The notes below the pieces were generated by a model, which was not told the origin of the DNA, did not search any database, and was given only the letters and a program-made list of their open reading frames with translations. Of a stretch of 6,530 nt of DNA, positions 1 to 5,910 are shown one piece after another. The first letter of the stretch is position 1. Each line of letters begins with the position of its first letter. The translations under genes and the position numbers were made by a program. The stretch spans positions 1 to 6,530 of the forward strand of contig DAIDJH010000108.1 of the NCBI GenBank assembly GCA_027451425.1, in the 5' to 3' direction. The stretch is from Bdellovibrionales bacterium (lineage in GTDB: Bacteria > Bdellovibrionota > Bdellovibrionia > Bdellovibrionales > UBA1609).

Positions 1-300
1 TATCCTGTTTTCCGACGCTTGCTTATGAATCAGCTTGAAAACGAAAAATTGAAAATTCGTCCGACATTTGAGTCGGATAACGTCGGCACGCTCAAGCGCG
101 TAGTCGAAGCGGGAGTGGGTTGGGGATTTTTACCGGCGCACAGTATTCGCAAACAAGTGAAGACGCGACGACTTCATCGCGTGCATGTCGACGAGTTGAA
201 ATATGCAGTGAATATCAATCTTTATTCATTGAAGTCGCCGTCGATACAGCCGATGGCGGACACCTTCTACCGAGCGATCCAACAGCAATTGTTATCATAG
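1..300 (+). CDS. LysR-family transcriptional regulator, C-terminal part (5' end outside window)
   Basis: The frame is open from base 1 to the TAG at 298-300 and encodes 99 residues, so the start and the N-terminal DNA-binding helix-turn-helix lie upstream of the window. What remains matches the second half of a LysR substrate-binding domain: the stretch ESDNVGTLKRVVEAGVGWGF followed by LP is the usual 'ES.NV..LK..V.AG.G..FLP' block, which lines the effector pocket and returns to subdomain I. A basic segment (KQVKTRRLHRV) and a final amphipathic helix follow, as in full-length members. Proteins of this family bind DNA as dimers or tetramers and respond to a small molecule. Neither the effector nor the target can be read from this fragment. 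A TTG at 19-21 and an ATG at 25-27 are internal codons, not the true start. The stop overlaps the stop of the opposing gene by 6 bp. Confidence 0.85.
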   Translation, partial: YPVFRRLLMNQLENEKLKIRPTFESDNVGTLKRVVEAGVGWGFLPAHSIRKQVKTRRLHRVHVDELKYAVNINLYSLKSPSIQPMADTFYRAIQQQLLS

Positions 301-1137
301 CAGGGCGTCGTACGGCAGATCCAAGCGCGAGCCGACAACGCGCACGATTTCGGCGGCCGTTTCTTCGAGAGCGCGATCGGTGATATTGAAAACTGGCCAA
401 CGGCGATTTTGTTTGAATAGAGAGGTCGCGTAATCGATTTCTTTAAAAATATGTTCGCGGTTGGCATATTCGCTGGCCGGGTCTTGGCCGAATTTTTCCA
501 ACCGTTTGCGGCGGATTCGCAGCAGAGTATCCGCGTCGATCATGAGACCCACCACTTTTCGTTGATCGATTTTGAACAGCTCTTCGGGGAGTGGGACGTT
601 CAAAACGACCGGGATATTAGCGACTTTAAACCCTTTGTGACTTAAAAAAATCGATAGCGGCGTTTTACTCGTGCGACTGATGCCGACCAAAATGATATCG
701 GCTTGATCCAGTTCCGATAGAGTTTTGCCGTCATCATGTTTGACCGTGTATTCGATCGCATCGATTCGTTTAAAATACTTGTCATCGACGGTACGAAGAA
801 TGCCGGCCTTCGGGTCTTGCGCGCTTTGCCCGAAAAAACCTTCGAGACCGTTCAACAAAGGTCCCAATAAATCAATTGCGATTACTCCTTGGCGTGCAGC
901 TTCATTTTGAATATGGTGCCGCAACAGCCGGCTCACAACGGTAAATACAATCAAGCCTTTTTTGTCGACGGCTTCGGTAATGATTGGGTCGACCTGTAGT
1001 TCCGTACGAACATTTTTGCATTTCACAATGTGGATATCTTGGTTCGCATATTGGACAATGCCCGCTCGCACCATTTGGCTCGCCGTCTCACCCGTGCCGT
1101 CGGATATTATAAATAAATTGCGGATGGGAGCTGTCAT
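295..1137 (-). CDS. Pyruvate, phosphate dikinase / PEP synthase regulatory protein (bifunctional kinase-phosphorylase, DUF299 family)
   Basis: 280 residues, the normal length for this family (E. coli PpsR has 277). Visible landmarks are the N-terminal FIISDGTGETA (residues 9-19), RTVDDKYFKRIDAIEYTVKHDDG (115-137), the P-loop-like nucleotide site GISRTSKTPLS (152-162), a conserved VGLMIDADTLLRIR region (196-209) and the C-terminal WPVFNITDRALEETAAEI (247-264). Family members use ADP to phosphorylate a threonine of PEP synthase or pyruvate phosphate dikinase and use phosphate to remove it, switching pyruvate/PEP interconversion off and on in the cytoplasm. The GISRTSKTP form looks more like the dikinase-type than the enteric PEP-synthase type (GVSRCGKTP), but the target enzyme is not in the window, so no symbol is given. 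The ATG overlaps the upstream gene's TGA (ATGA) and no Shine-Dalgarno is visible before it, which suggests translational coupling. It is the last gene of the nusB cluster. Confidence 0.93.
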   Translation of the reverse strand: MTAPIRNLFIISDGTGETASQMVRAGIVQYANQDIHIVKCKNVRTELQVDPIITEAVDKKGLIVFTVVSRLLRHHIQNEAARQGVIAIDLLGPLLNGLEGFFGQSAQDPKAGILRTVDDKYFKRIDAIEYTVKHDDGKTLSELDQADIILVGISRTSKTPLSIFLSHKGFKVANIPVVLNVPLPEELFKIDQRKVVGLMIDADTLLRIRRKRLEKFGQDPASEYANREHIFKEIDYATSLFKQNRRWPVFNITDRALEETAAEIVRVVGSRLDLPYDALL

Positions 1138-1586
1138 AAATTGACGACTGAAAATTCGTCTGACGTTGAAGGCGGCCAGTATTTTAAGAATATGGCGGGA
1201 TCGATTTCGGATGATAAAAACAAACGGATTCGGGGTTTACCCAAATTTTCCCAGACAGAGCGGGCATTTTGCACCCAGTCCGGCGGTTTGGCTCCTGGCA
1301 ATTCTACAACTATATTGGTGGGCAGTCGGTCGCTCGCGATTACGGCAAGTGGCGAAGTATCTCGATTTTTTTCGTGCTCAGAGAGTAATTCATTCATTTG
1401 ATTTTCGGTCATGATTCTTTTTATTTCGTGCGGGAGTTCTTTTACTATTCGATGTCGAGCCCGCGAAAGTTGAAAGTTGAGATACCAGTCCATGCGTCGG
1501 ATAATGGGATTTTGCGAAGCTGTCGCGGGCACAATCCAGAGGTCTGATCCGGGGCTAAAAGCATGGGCGCGATTGATGGTCAGCAA
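1134..1586 (-). CDS. Unrecognised conserved-looking protein between nusB and the PPDK/PEPS regulator
   Basis: 150 residues starting at a TTG (1586-1584) preceded by a good AGGAG site six bases upstream. I do not recognise the family. No signal peptide or membrane segment is visible, so it is probably cytoplasmic. Residues 1-32 are mixed, with a short hydrophobic DLWIVP. Residues 33-75 look helical and charged (DWYLNFQLSRARHRIVKELP, then an ENQMNELLSEHEKN region). Residues 78-98 could form strands (LAVIASDRLPTNIVVELPG). The end is Trp/Pro-rich (PPDWVQNARSVWENLGKPRI, then RLFLSSEIDPAIFLKYWPP). Five tryptophans in 150 residues is high. The start is 27 bp after the nusB stop, and the stop overlaps the next ATG by 4 bp. 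The strong ribosome site, the tight packing on both sides and the absence of a better frame on the other strand support a real gene. Its job is unknown; coupling to the kinase-phosphorylase hints at a shared expression level and perhaps a shared role. Confidence 0.8.
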   Translation of the reverse strand: MLTINRAHAFSPGSDLWIVPATASQNPIIRRMDWYLNFQLSRARHRIVKELPHEIKRIMTENQMNELLSEHEKNRDTSPLAVIASDRLPTNIVVELPGAKPPDWVQNARSVWENLGKPRIRLFLSSEIDPAIFLKYWPPSTSDEFSVVNL

Positions 1587-1592
1587 ATGATT

Positions 1593-1597
1593 CTCCT
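1593..1597 (-). promoter_or_regulatory. Ribosome binding site that fixes a TTG start
   Basis: On the minus strand AGGAG lies six bases before TTG (1586-1584). It is the clearest Shine-Dalgarno in the nusB cluster and supports the TTG start of the 150-residue protein. The nusB and kinase-phosphorylase starts have no comparable site. Confidence 0.7.
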
Positions 1598-1613
1598 GCG
1601 GTTGTGCGCATAT

Positions 1614-2042
1614 CTACAGCGCACGTTTGCGCACATCATCGAGGATGCCGTTGATGAAATGCGCCGATTCAGTACTCCCATATTTTTTTGCGAGTTCCAC
1701 GGCTTCGTCAATGGCAACTTTGAATGGGACGTTATCGGAGATCATTTCGAAAACGCTTTGGCGGAGTATGCAGAGATCTACCGGTGAGATGCGCTCAATC
1801 TTCCAATTATGACTGGATTCGCGAATGAAACTGTCGATTTCATTACGGCGAGTGTCGACGCCGTTGAGCAAAACTTCGGCATATTCCCAGGCTTCATCGG
1901 CGGCAGAGATGTAGCCGCGAAAATATTTTAAACTTGTGTTGACGCTCATTTCAGGAGTGAACTCGCGCTGAAATAAAATTTGTAACGAAATTTCGCGTGC
2001 TTTTCTTCGTGGGCTGTCGTTAAATCGTTCTTCACTTTTCAT
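1614..2042 (-). CDS. nusB: Transcription antitermination protein NusB
   Basis: 142 residues from the ATG at 2042-2040, close to the 139 of E. coli NusB. The whole length is the all-helical NusB fold. Residues 12-25 are RRKAREISLQILFQ, residues 80-94 contain W-KIERISPVDLCILR, and residues 105-137 hold the family signature VPFKVAIDEAVELAKKYGST followed by ESAHFINGILDDV. NusB pairs with NusE (ribosomal protein S10) on boxA RNA to build the antitermination complex on rRNA operons. The frame stays open upstream to an ATG at 2138-2136, which would add 32 residues. That extension is unlike NusB N-termini and would run into the divergent gene, so the shorter start is preferred. No good Shine-Dalgarno precedes it. 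It is the first gene of a three-gene minus-strand cluster. The usual upstream partner ribH is absent; the upstream neighbour is a divergent envelope gene. Confidence 0.93.
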   Translation of the reverse strand: MKSEERFNDSPRRKAREISLQILFQREFTPEMSVNTSLKYFRGYISAADEAWEYAEVLLNGVDTRRNEIDSFIRESSHNWKIERISPVDLCILRQSVFEMISDNVPFKVAIDEAVELAKKYGSTESAHFINGILDDVRKRAL

Positions 2043-2122
2043 TCGCGACAAGCTAAGGCGCTTTGCACCACGGGTCAATTTTCGCTTGTCGATTTCATTG
2101 GCACGTTGCAATAATGGAGCGC
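2043..2122. promoter_or_regulatory. Divergent intergenic region between nusB and the outer-membrane protein gene
   Basis: About 80 bp separate the two oppositely oriented starts, so promoters for both the minus-strand nusB cluster and the plus-strand barrel-rsmB-lipoprotein cluster should lie here or just inside the coding ends. A weak plus-strand candidate is TTGTCG (2086-2091) with CAATAA 17 bp later (2109-2114), but it would start transcription almost at the ATG. No convincing operator repeat is visible. The role is inferred from gene orientation, not from a clear motif. Confidence 0.35.
2116..2119 (+). promoter_or_regulatory. Closely spaced ribosome binding site supporting the ATG at 2123
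   Basis: GGAG ends three bases before the ATG at 2123, shorter than the usual spacing. It overlaps the ATG at 2114-2116, which has no Shine-Dalgarno of its own. This is why the 2123 start was preferred, giving a signal peptide that begins MTKN. Confidence 0.4.
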
Positions 2123-2917
2123 ATGACGAAAAACGCATTGGTTAGTATTTTTACTGGGCTGTTGTTAGCCACCTTATTTTTTAGTGGGGCCAGGGGCTTT
2201 GGTCAAATTTTGATCGACAACGGCAGTGGCGCTGCCACCTCTAATTCCGGCACGACTATTTCTGAATCGCCGGATTCTACGGGCTTATCGAGCAGTTCAC
2301 AGAACGATTGGGATGACTCCCACGCCGATTCTGTTCGTACGGGTAAGGCTGCGGCACGGTCTTATTTTGTCGCCCGAGAAGAGCACGAAAAAGCCGTACG
2401 CAATGGTGCCGATCGCGAACCGAATTCCATTTCGGACTCAGGCAGTCAGCACTATCTGATGGTTGGCTTTGGCACGTTCCTTGATGACAAAGCCTGGGCT
2501 TGGGGATCTCCACACGAGAACAATGTGGGATCGATGATGTTCAACGTCACTTACCGTGTTAACGAATGGCCCAATTCCATGGATTTGTGGTTTCGTGCAG
2601 AATACCTCACGTACAATTTGACTGGAGGCGAAGCGGGGCAGTTGGGCATGATGCCGATAGTTGTCTTCCCCGATGCGCGCAGTAACTTCCCGATGTACTT
2701 TGGCGGAGGTCTTGGGCCTGGTATCTTTTTGCGTCAGATTAGCGGATCGGGGGATCTCGCCTTGAATTACACAGTTATTATTGGCGTGCGTTTTCCGAAT
2801 CTTTTCCCTCGTGGGGGATTATTTATGGAGTCGGGTTACAAGGGACTAGTGAACGTTATGAGTCAAGGTCAACAGCAGGGGGTTTATCTCACTGCTGGTG
2901 GCGTTTTTGTGTTTTAA
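2123..2917 (+). CDS. Predicted secreted small outer-membrane beta-barrel protein
   Basis: 264 residues from the ATG at 2123, which has GGAG three bases upstream (2116-2119). An ATG at 2114 would add MER, and a TTG at 2063 is possible but unlikely. The N-terminus is a signal peptide: basic MTKN, a hydrophobic core of residues 5-20, and a likely cut after ARG at about residue 25. Residues 33-105 are a Ser/Asp/Asn-rich, probably disordered linker. From residue 110 come alternating amphipathic strands rich in aromatics and glycine: HYLMVGFGTFL, GSMMFNVTYRV, SMDLWFRAEYLTYNL, MYFGGGLGPGIFL, LALNYTVIIGVRFP and GGLFMESGYKGLV. The last strand, GVYLTAGGVFVF, ends in Phe, the usual signal for the BAM outer-membrane insertase. 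That suggests roughly eight strands. I recognise no specific family. It lies 6 bp before rsmB. The function is unknown; a structural or adhesion-type surface role is possible, but nothing shows it. Confidence 0.82.
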   Translation: MTKNALVSIFTGLLLATLFFSGARGFGQILIDNGSGAATSNSGTTISESPDSTGLSSSSQNDWDDSHADSVRTGKAAARSYFVAREEHEKAVRNGADREPNSISDSGSQHYLMVGFGTFLDDKAWAWGSPHENNVGSMMFNVTYRVNEWPNSMDLWFRAEYLTYNLTGGEAGQLGMMPIVVFPDARSNFPMYFGGGLGPGIFLRQISGSGDLALNYTVIIGVRFPNLFPRGGLFMESGYKGLVNVMSQGQQQGVYLTAGGVFVF

Positions 2918-2923
2918 GAGCTA

Positions 2924-4063
2924 ATGAAATTTCCTCGACCTGTTGAAATGGCGTGTATCGCCGCTGTTCAAAGTATTTTTACTGAAAAAAAATATGCGGA
3001 TAAAGTCATCGAGCATGCACTCCACACGCAGCGTAAGTGGGGAGCCCGTGATCGGCGCATGTTCGCTGAGACTGTCTACGATATTGTTCGATGGCGACGG
3101 CTTTTGGCGGCGCAAGCTGAGTCCGAAGATGCGAGCGCGCTGGTGGCCTTTTACGTAGCTAAAAAAGAGACGTTTCGTTCACACTTGGACGATTTGCCCC
3201 TGGCGATTCGTGAATCGTTTCCAGATTGGCTGGTTGCGCGTCTCACGCAAGAGACCGGGCTTGAACGTGCCTCAGCACTCTTGCATGCGTTGAATGAGCT
3301 CGCCCCACAATTTTTACGGGTGAATGAGCTAAAAGCCACTGTGCAAGAAGCTCAAGCGCGGTTGAAGGATGAGGGGATTGAAACAATTTTTGATTCAGGG
3401 GCCGCACTTCAGTTGGTCAAGCGACAAAATGTGTTTCGGTCGCGTGCATTTCAAGACGGTCTTGTCGAAATGCAAGATGCGGGGTCTCAGTTGATTGCGC
3501 CGTTTTTAAATCCGGAGCCGGGCGAGTTTGTGATTGATGCGTGCGCGGGTGGAGGGGGCAAATCCCTGCACTTGGCGGCACTGATGAAAAATCGCGGGCG
3601 AGTGCTGAGCTTGGATATTCATCAATGGAAGCTCGAAGAATTGAAGAAACGAGCTCGCCGCGCCGGAGCGTCCAACATTGAGACGCGATTGATCGATTCG
3701 ACGAAAGTGATTAAGCGCCTTGAGGGTAAAGCAGATCGTTTACTCCTCGATGTGCCGTGCTCGGGCACGGGCGTGATACGCCGTAACCCTGACGCCAAAT
3801 GGAAGCTAACTCCAGAAGAACTGGATCGGCTGGGGCTATTGCAGCTCGAGATTTTGGAGAGCTATTGTCCAATGGTAAAGCCAGGCGGGATTATCGTTTA
3901 CTCCACGTGCAGTGTTTTGCCTTCTGAGAGCCTATCGCGCATACAAGAATTTGTGGAGCGTGCAAAGGGTGCGTATCAGATTGAGACGCATTGGCAGGTG
4001 TCTCCGATTGAGACGCAATTTGATGGTTTTTTTGCATGTCGCATATCTCGTGCGTTAAACTAA
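2924..4063 (+). CDS. 16S rRNA (cytosine-5) methyltransferase, RsmB/NOL1/NOP2 family
   Basis: 379 residues, shorter than E. coli RsmB (429). Residues 1-125 correspond to a reduced NusB-like N-terminal domain (ARDRRMFAETVYDIVRWRRL at 41-60). Residues 130-190 contain the linker block LRVNELKA and the conserved LVEMQDAGSQLIAP (180-193). The Rossmann methyltransferase core has motif I DACAGGGGKSLHLA (205-218), the acidic end of strand 2 at D231, D258 of motif III, motif IV DVPCSGTGVIRRNPD (276-290) and motif VI YSTCSVLPSE (326-335). C329 is the expected nucleophile attacking cytosine C6, and C279 in PCSG the residue for product release. The C-terminal DGFFACR (367-373) is typical. The enzyme uses S-adenosylmethionine on 16S rRNA; the exact position (C967 in E. 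coli) is inferred only from family resemblance, so no symbol is given. The start lies 6 bp after the barrel gene, with only a weak AAGAG before it. Confidence 0.93.
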   Translation: MKFPRPVEMACIAAVQSIFTEKKYADKVIEHALHTQRKWGARDRRMFAETVYDIVRWRRLLAAQAESEDASALVAFYVAKKETFRSHLDDLPLAIRESFPDWLVARLTQETGLERASALLHALNELAPQFLRVNELKATVQEAQARLKDEGIETIFDSGAALQLVKRQNVFRSRAFQDGLVEMQDAGSQLIAPFLNPEPGEFVIDACAGGGGKSLHLAALMKNRGRVLSLDIHQWKLEELKKRARRAGASNIETRLIDSTKVIKRLEGKADRLLLDVPCSGTGVIRRNPDAKWKLTPEELDRLGLLQLEILESYCPMVKPGGIIVYSTCSVLPSESLSRIQEFVERAKGAYQIETHWQVSPIETQFDGFFACRISRALN

Positions 4064-4067
4064 AAAC

Positions 4068-4532
4068 ATGAAGAAACCGCTCCTTTCACGAGTGATACCG
4101 ATCGCCGCGCTCGGTCTGCTTGTTCTTTTTAAATTCGAAAACTGCGCACCTGTTTCAAAATTTGCGGGGCCTTCGAGCGGATCTTCAAACGGCAATGTGA
4201 AAATCGTCGATGGCACTTACCAGCAATCGCCTGTTGAGTTTTTGGCCCCGTCACAAACCGTCACGTCGCCAACAGCGACGGTAAAAGGTGTTTGTGTGGG
4301 AGTCGCTGATGGCACCATCGTCAATTGGGCGATAATCCCATCTCAAAATCCCAATCAGGTGATTAATTCCGGGCAAGTTGAGTGTCAAAGTGGTGGGTTT
4401 GCAGTCTCACTGAATGGCCTCAATTTTTCGTCATGCCAGGATGAACTGGAAGTTCGAGCCGCGACTATGGATGATACAAGTCAAACTGCGGTTACGTTTT
4501 TAGCGCCGGACTGCCCTTCGGCGATCCAATAA
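4068..4532 (+). CDS. Small predicted lipoprotein with non-canonical FENC lipobox and Ig-like body
   Basis: 154 residues starting 4 bp after the rsmB stop. No Shine-Dalgarno is visible, so translation probably depends on ribosomes finishing rsmB. The N-terminus MKKPLLSR plus a hydrophobic stretch (residues 9-21) ends in KFENCAP, placing Cys26 where a lipoprotein is cut and lipidated. The -3 to -1 residues F-E-N differ from the textbook L-A/S-G/A. From memory, F-x-N-C sites are common in Bdellovibrio-type lipoproteins. The mature part begins with a Ser/Gly/Asn-rich tether (residues 34-43). It continues with a beta-rich segment (VEFLAPSQTVTSPTATVKGV and onward) carrying four more cysteines at 76, 106, 123 and 149, which could form two disulphides in the periplasm or at the surface. 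The layout resembles a single immunoglobulin-like domain. Its function is unknown. The last 41 bp overlap the convergent dihydroorotase gene. Confidence 0.82.
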   Translation: MKKPLLSRVIPIAALGLLVLFKFENCAPVSKFAGPSSGSSNGNVKIVDGTYQQSPVEFLAPSQTVTSPTATVKGVCVGVADGTIVNWAIIPSQNPNQVINSGQVECQSGGFAVSLNGLNFSSCQDELEVRAATMDDTSQTAVTFLAPDCPSAIQ

Positions 4533-5868
4533 CTTCTCCGTCGCGCATACTGATTTGGCCGCCGACAATTGTCGAAACCACCCACCCTTGAACAGTAAAA
4601 CCGTCAAACGGTGTCCAGCCGCAGCGACTTTGAATCCATGAATTTGTGATAATTTTTTTAGCCTTCAAGTCAACGAGGGCAAAGTCGGCGTCTTTGCCAA
4701 TCTCGATGCTCCCCTTTGAACTCAACCCAAACAAGCGGGCGGGGTTGGACGAAGTTAACTCGACTAGACGTGTGAGACTCAGGCGCCCTAAATGAACATG
4801 ATTGAGCATGATCGGCAAAAGAGTTTGCACGCCGGCCATGCCGGATGGCGACTGTGGATATGGTTTATTCTTTTCAGCCAGGGTATGAGGCGCGTGATCC
4901 GAGCCAATGGTTGTCGCAAGACCATCACGAACAGCCGTCCAAAGCGCATCTTGGTGGTGTTTGTCGCGAATCGGTGGATTCATCTGCGCGCGCGTCCCAA
5001 ACTTTTCGTAACATTCTGGGGCTGCTAATGTCAGATGCTGGGGGGTTATTTCAAACGTAAGGTGGCCAAACGGATTCGAGGCCTCGGCTTTGCAATTACG
5101 TTTAAAAAACTCAATCTCTTCTGCCGTCGAGATGTGCAAAATGTGTACGCGTTTACCGTATTTTTTTGCAAGTGCGGTGATTTTTTTTGTGGCGATCAAC
5201 GCCGTCTCAACATCACGCCACTCAGGGTGCATTTCGACGTGACCGGGGTTTTCTTCGACGAGATGGCGGCGCACTTTGAGGCGGGCATCGTCTTCGGCAT
5301 GAACTGCGAAGGGGCGCGTAAGTTTGGAGACGGCCGCTTCTAAATTTTCGTCGGAACCGATCAACAGGTTGCCGGTCGAACTGCCCATAAAAATTTTCAC
5401 TCCGCAAACGTGCGGCAATTTTTCTAGCTCGGCCAGCTTATTGATATTGGACGGTGATGCTCCCGCATAAAACGCGTAGTTCACCCAAGAACGTTTTTCA
5501 GCGCGGCTCATTTTGTCTGCGACATCGATTGCTGTTAGCGTCGGGGGCTGGGTGTTGGGCATATCAAAAAATGTCGTGACACCGCCGAAGAGGGCCGCGC
5601 GCGAGCCGCTCGACAGGTCTTCTTTTTCGGGAGAACCCGGTTCGCGAAAATGCACCTGCGTGTCGATAGCACCGGGGAGCAGTGTTAAACCGCGGGCTTG
5701 AATTTCGGCTTTTCCGTAAGCGCTGCTGAGCGATCCAATCGCGGCGATTTTTTTATTACGAATTCCGACGTCGGCAGACTCTACGATCCACTCGTGCGGA
5801 ATTTTTCGATGAGGTGCGACGATCGTGGCGTCGCGAATCAAAAGGTCGAATGCTGCATCGTCAGCCAT
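4492..5868 (-). CDS. pyrC: Dihydroorotase-family amidohydrolase (class I-like, QxH variant)
   Basis: 458 residues, near the usual length of class I dihydroorotases. The signature DTQVHFREPG (69-78), KEDLSSGSRAALFGGVTTFF (82-101) and DMPNTQPPT (102-110) identifies the family. Other sites are GVKIFMGSSTG with K158 (the carboxylated-lysine or bridging position), H190 in AVHAEDD, H245 in HILHIST, MNPPIR with N297, and GSDHAPHT with D324, the expected catalytic base. The end has the SRCGWTPFDG block (414-423). The family closes carbamoyl-aspartate to dihydroorotate, step three of pyrimidine synthesis, in the cytoplasm. The first His of HxH is Gln71 (codon CAG), removing one usual metal ligand. I recall a similar QVHFREPG subgroup in alphaproteobacteria that is annotated as dihydroorotase. 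Substrate assignment is therefore less certain than the fold, and another cyclic amidohydrolase is possible. An in-frame TAG two codons upstream rules out a longer start; AGGA sits unusually close to the ATG. No other pyrimidine gene is adjacent. Confidence 0.85.
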   Translation of the reverse strand: MADDAAFDLLIRDATIVAPHRKIPHEWIVESADVGIRNKKIAAIGSLSSAYGKAEIQARGLTLLPGAIDTQVHFREPGSPEKEDLSSGSRAALFGGVTTFFDMPNTQPPTLTAIDVADKMSRAEKRSWVNYAFYAGASPSNINKLAELEKLPHVCGVKIFMGSSTGNLLIGSDENLEAAVSKLTRPFAVHAEDDARLKVRRHLVEENPGHVEMHPEWRDVETALIATKKITALAKKYGKRVHILHISTAEEIEFFKRNCKAEASNPFGHLTFEITPQHLTLAAPECYEKFGTRAQMNPPIRDKHHQDALWTAVRDGLATTIGSDHAPHTLAEKNKPYPQSPSGMAGVQTLLPIMLNHVHLGRLSLTRLVELTSSNPARLFGLSSKGSIEIGKDADFALVDLKAKKIITNSWIQSRCGWTPFDGFTVQGWVVSTIVGGQISMRDGEVIGSPKGSPALKT

Positions 5869-5910
5869 ATCCTAGAACTAGCATGAGCCTCGACTGAAGA
5901 CTAGGCTATT
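5869..5910. promoter_or_regulatory. Short divergent intergenic region between the dihydroorotase and the coiled-coil gene
   Basis: Only 42 bp lie between the two oppositely oriented starts. CTAGG occurs in front of both genes as an inverted pair (5871-5875 and 5901-5905), overlapping the weak Shine-Dalgarno-like AGGA and TAGG of each. No clear -35/-10 pair is seen. Promoters must lie here or inside the 5' coding ends. Confidence 0.35.

Noticed and set aside
1360..1376. T-run in the minus-strand cluster suggesting a terminator
   Set aside because: Within the coding sequence of the 150-residue protein and without a GC-rich hairpin.
2086..2114. TTGTCG-17-CAATAA as a promoter
   Set aside because: Weak match, and transcription would begin almost at the start codon; kept only as a remark on the intergenic region.
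2040..2138. 32-residue N-terminal extension of NusB
   Set aside because: Not NusB-like, has no ribosome site and overlaps the divergent gene; the ATG at 2042 gives the normal family length.
3979..4017. Direct repeat GATTGAGACGCA (3979-3990 and 4006-4017), with a related ATTGAGACGC at 3677
   Set aside because: All copies are in frame in the methyltransferase gene and encode IET motifs; short and probably coincidental codon reuse.
4563..4574. Perfect 12-bp palindrome CGACAATTGTCG, 30 bp after the lipoprotein stop
   Set aside because: It lies inside the dihydroorotase coding sequence (S-T-I-V), has no loop, no flanking pairing and no T-run, so it is not a terminator; most likely chance.
5035..5343. 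102-codon plus-strand frame opposite the dihydroorotase gene
   Set aside because: Shadow of a well-recognised gene; the translation is Cys/Phe-rich with no domain or ribosome site.
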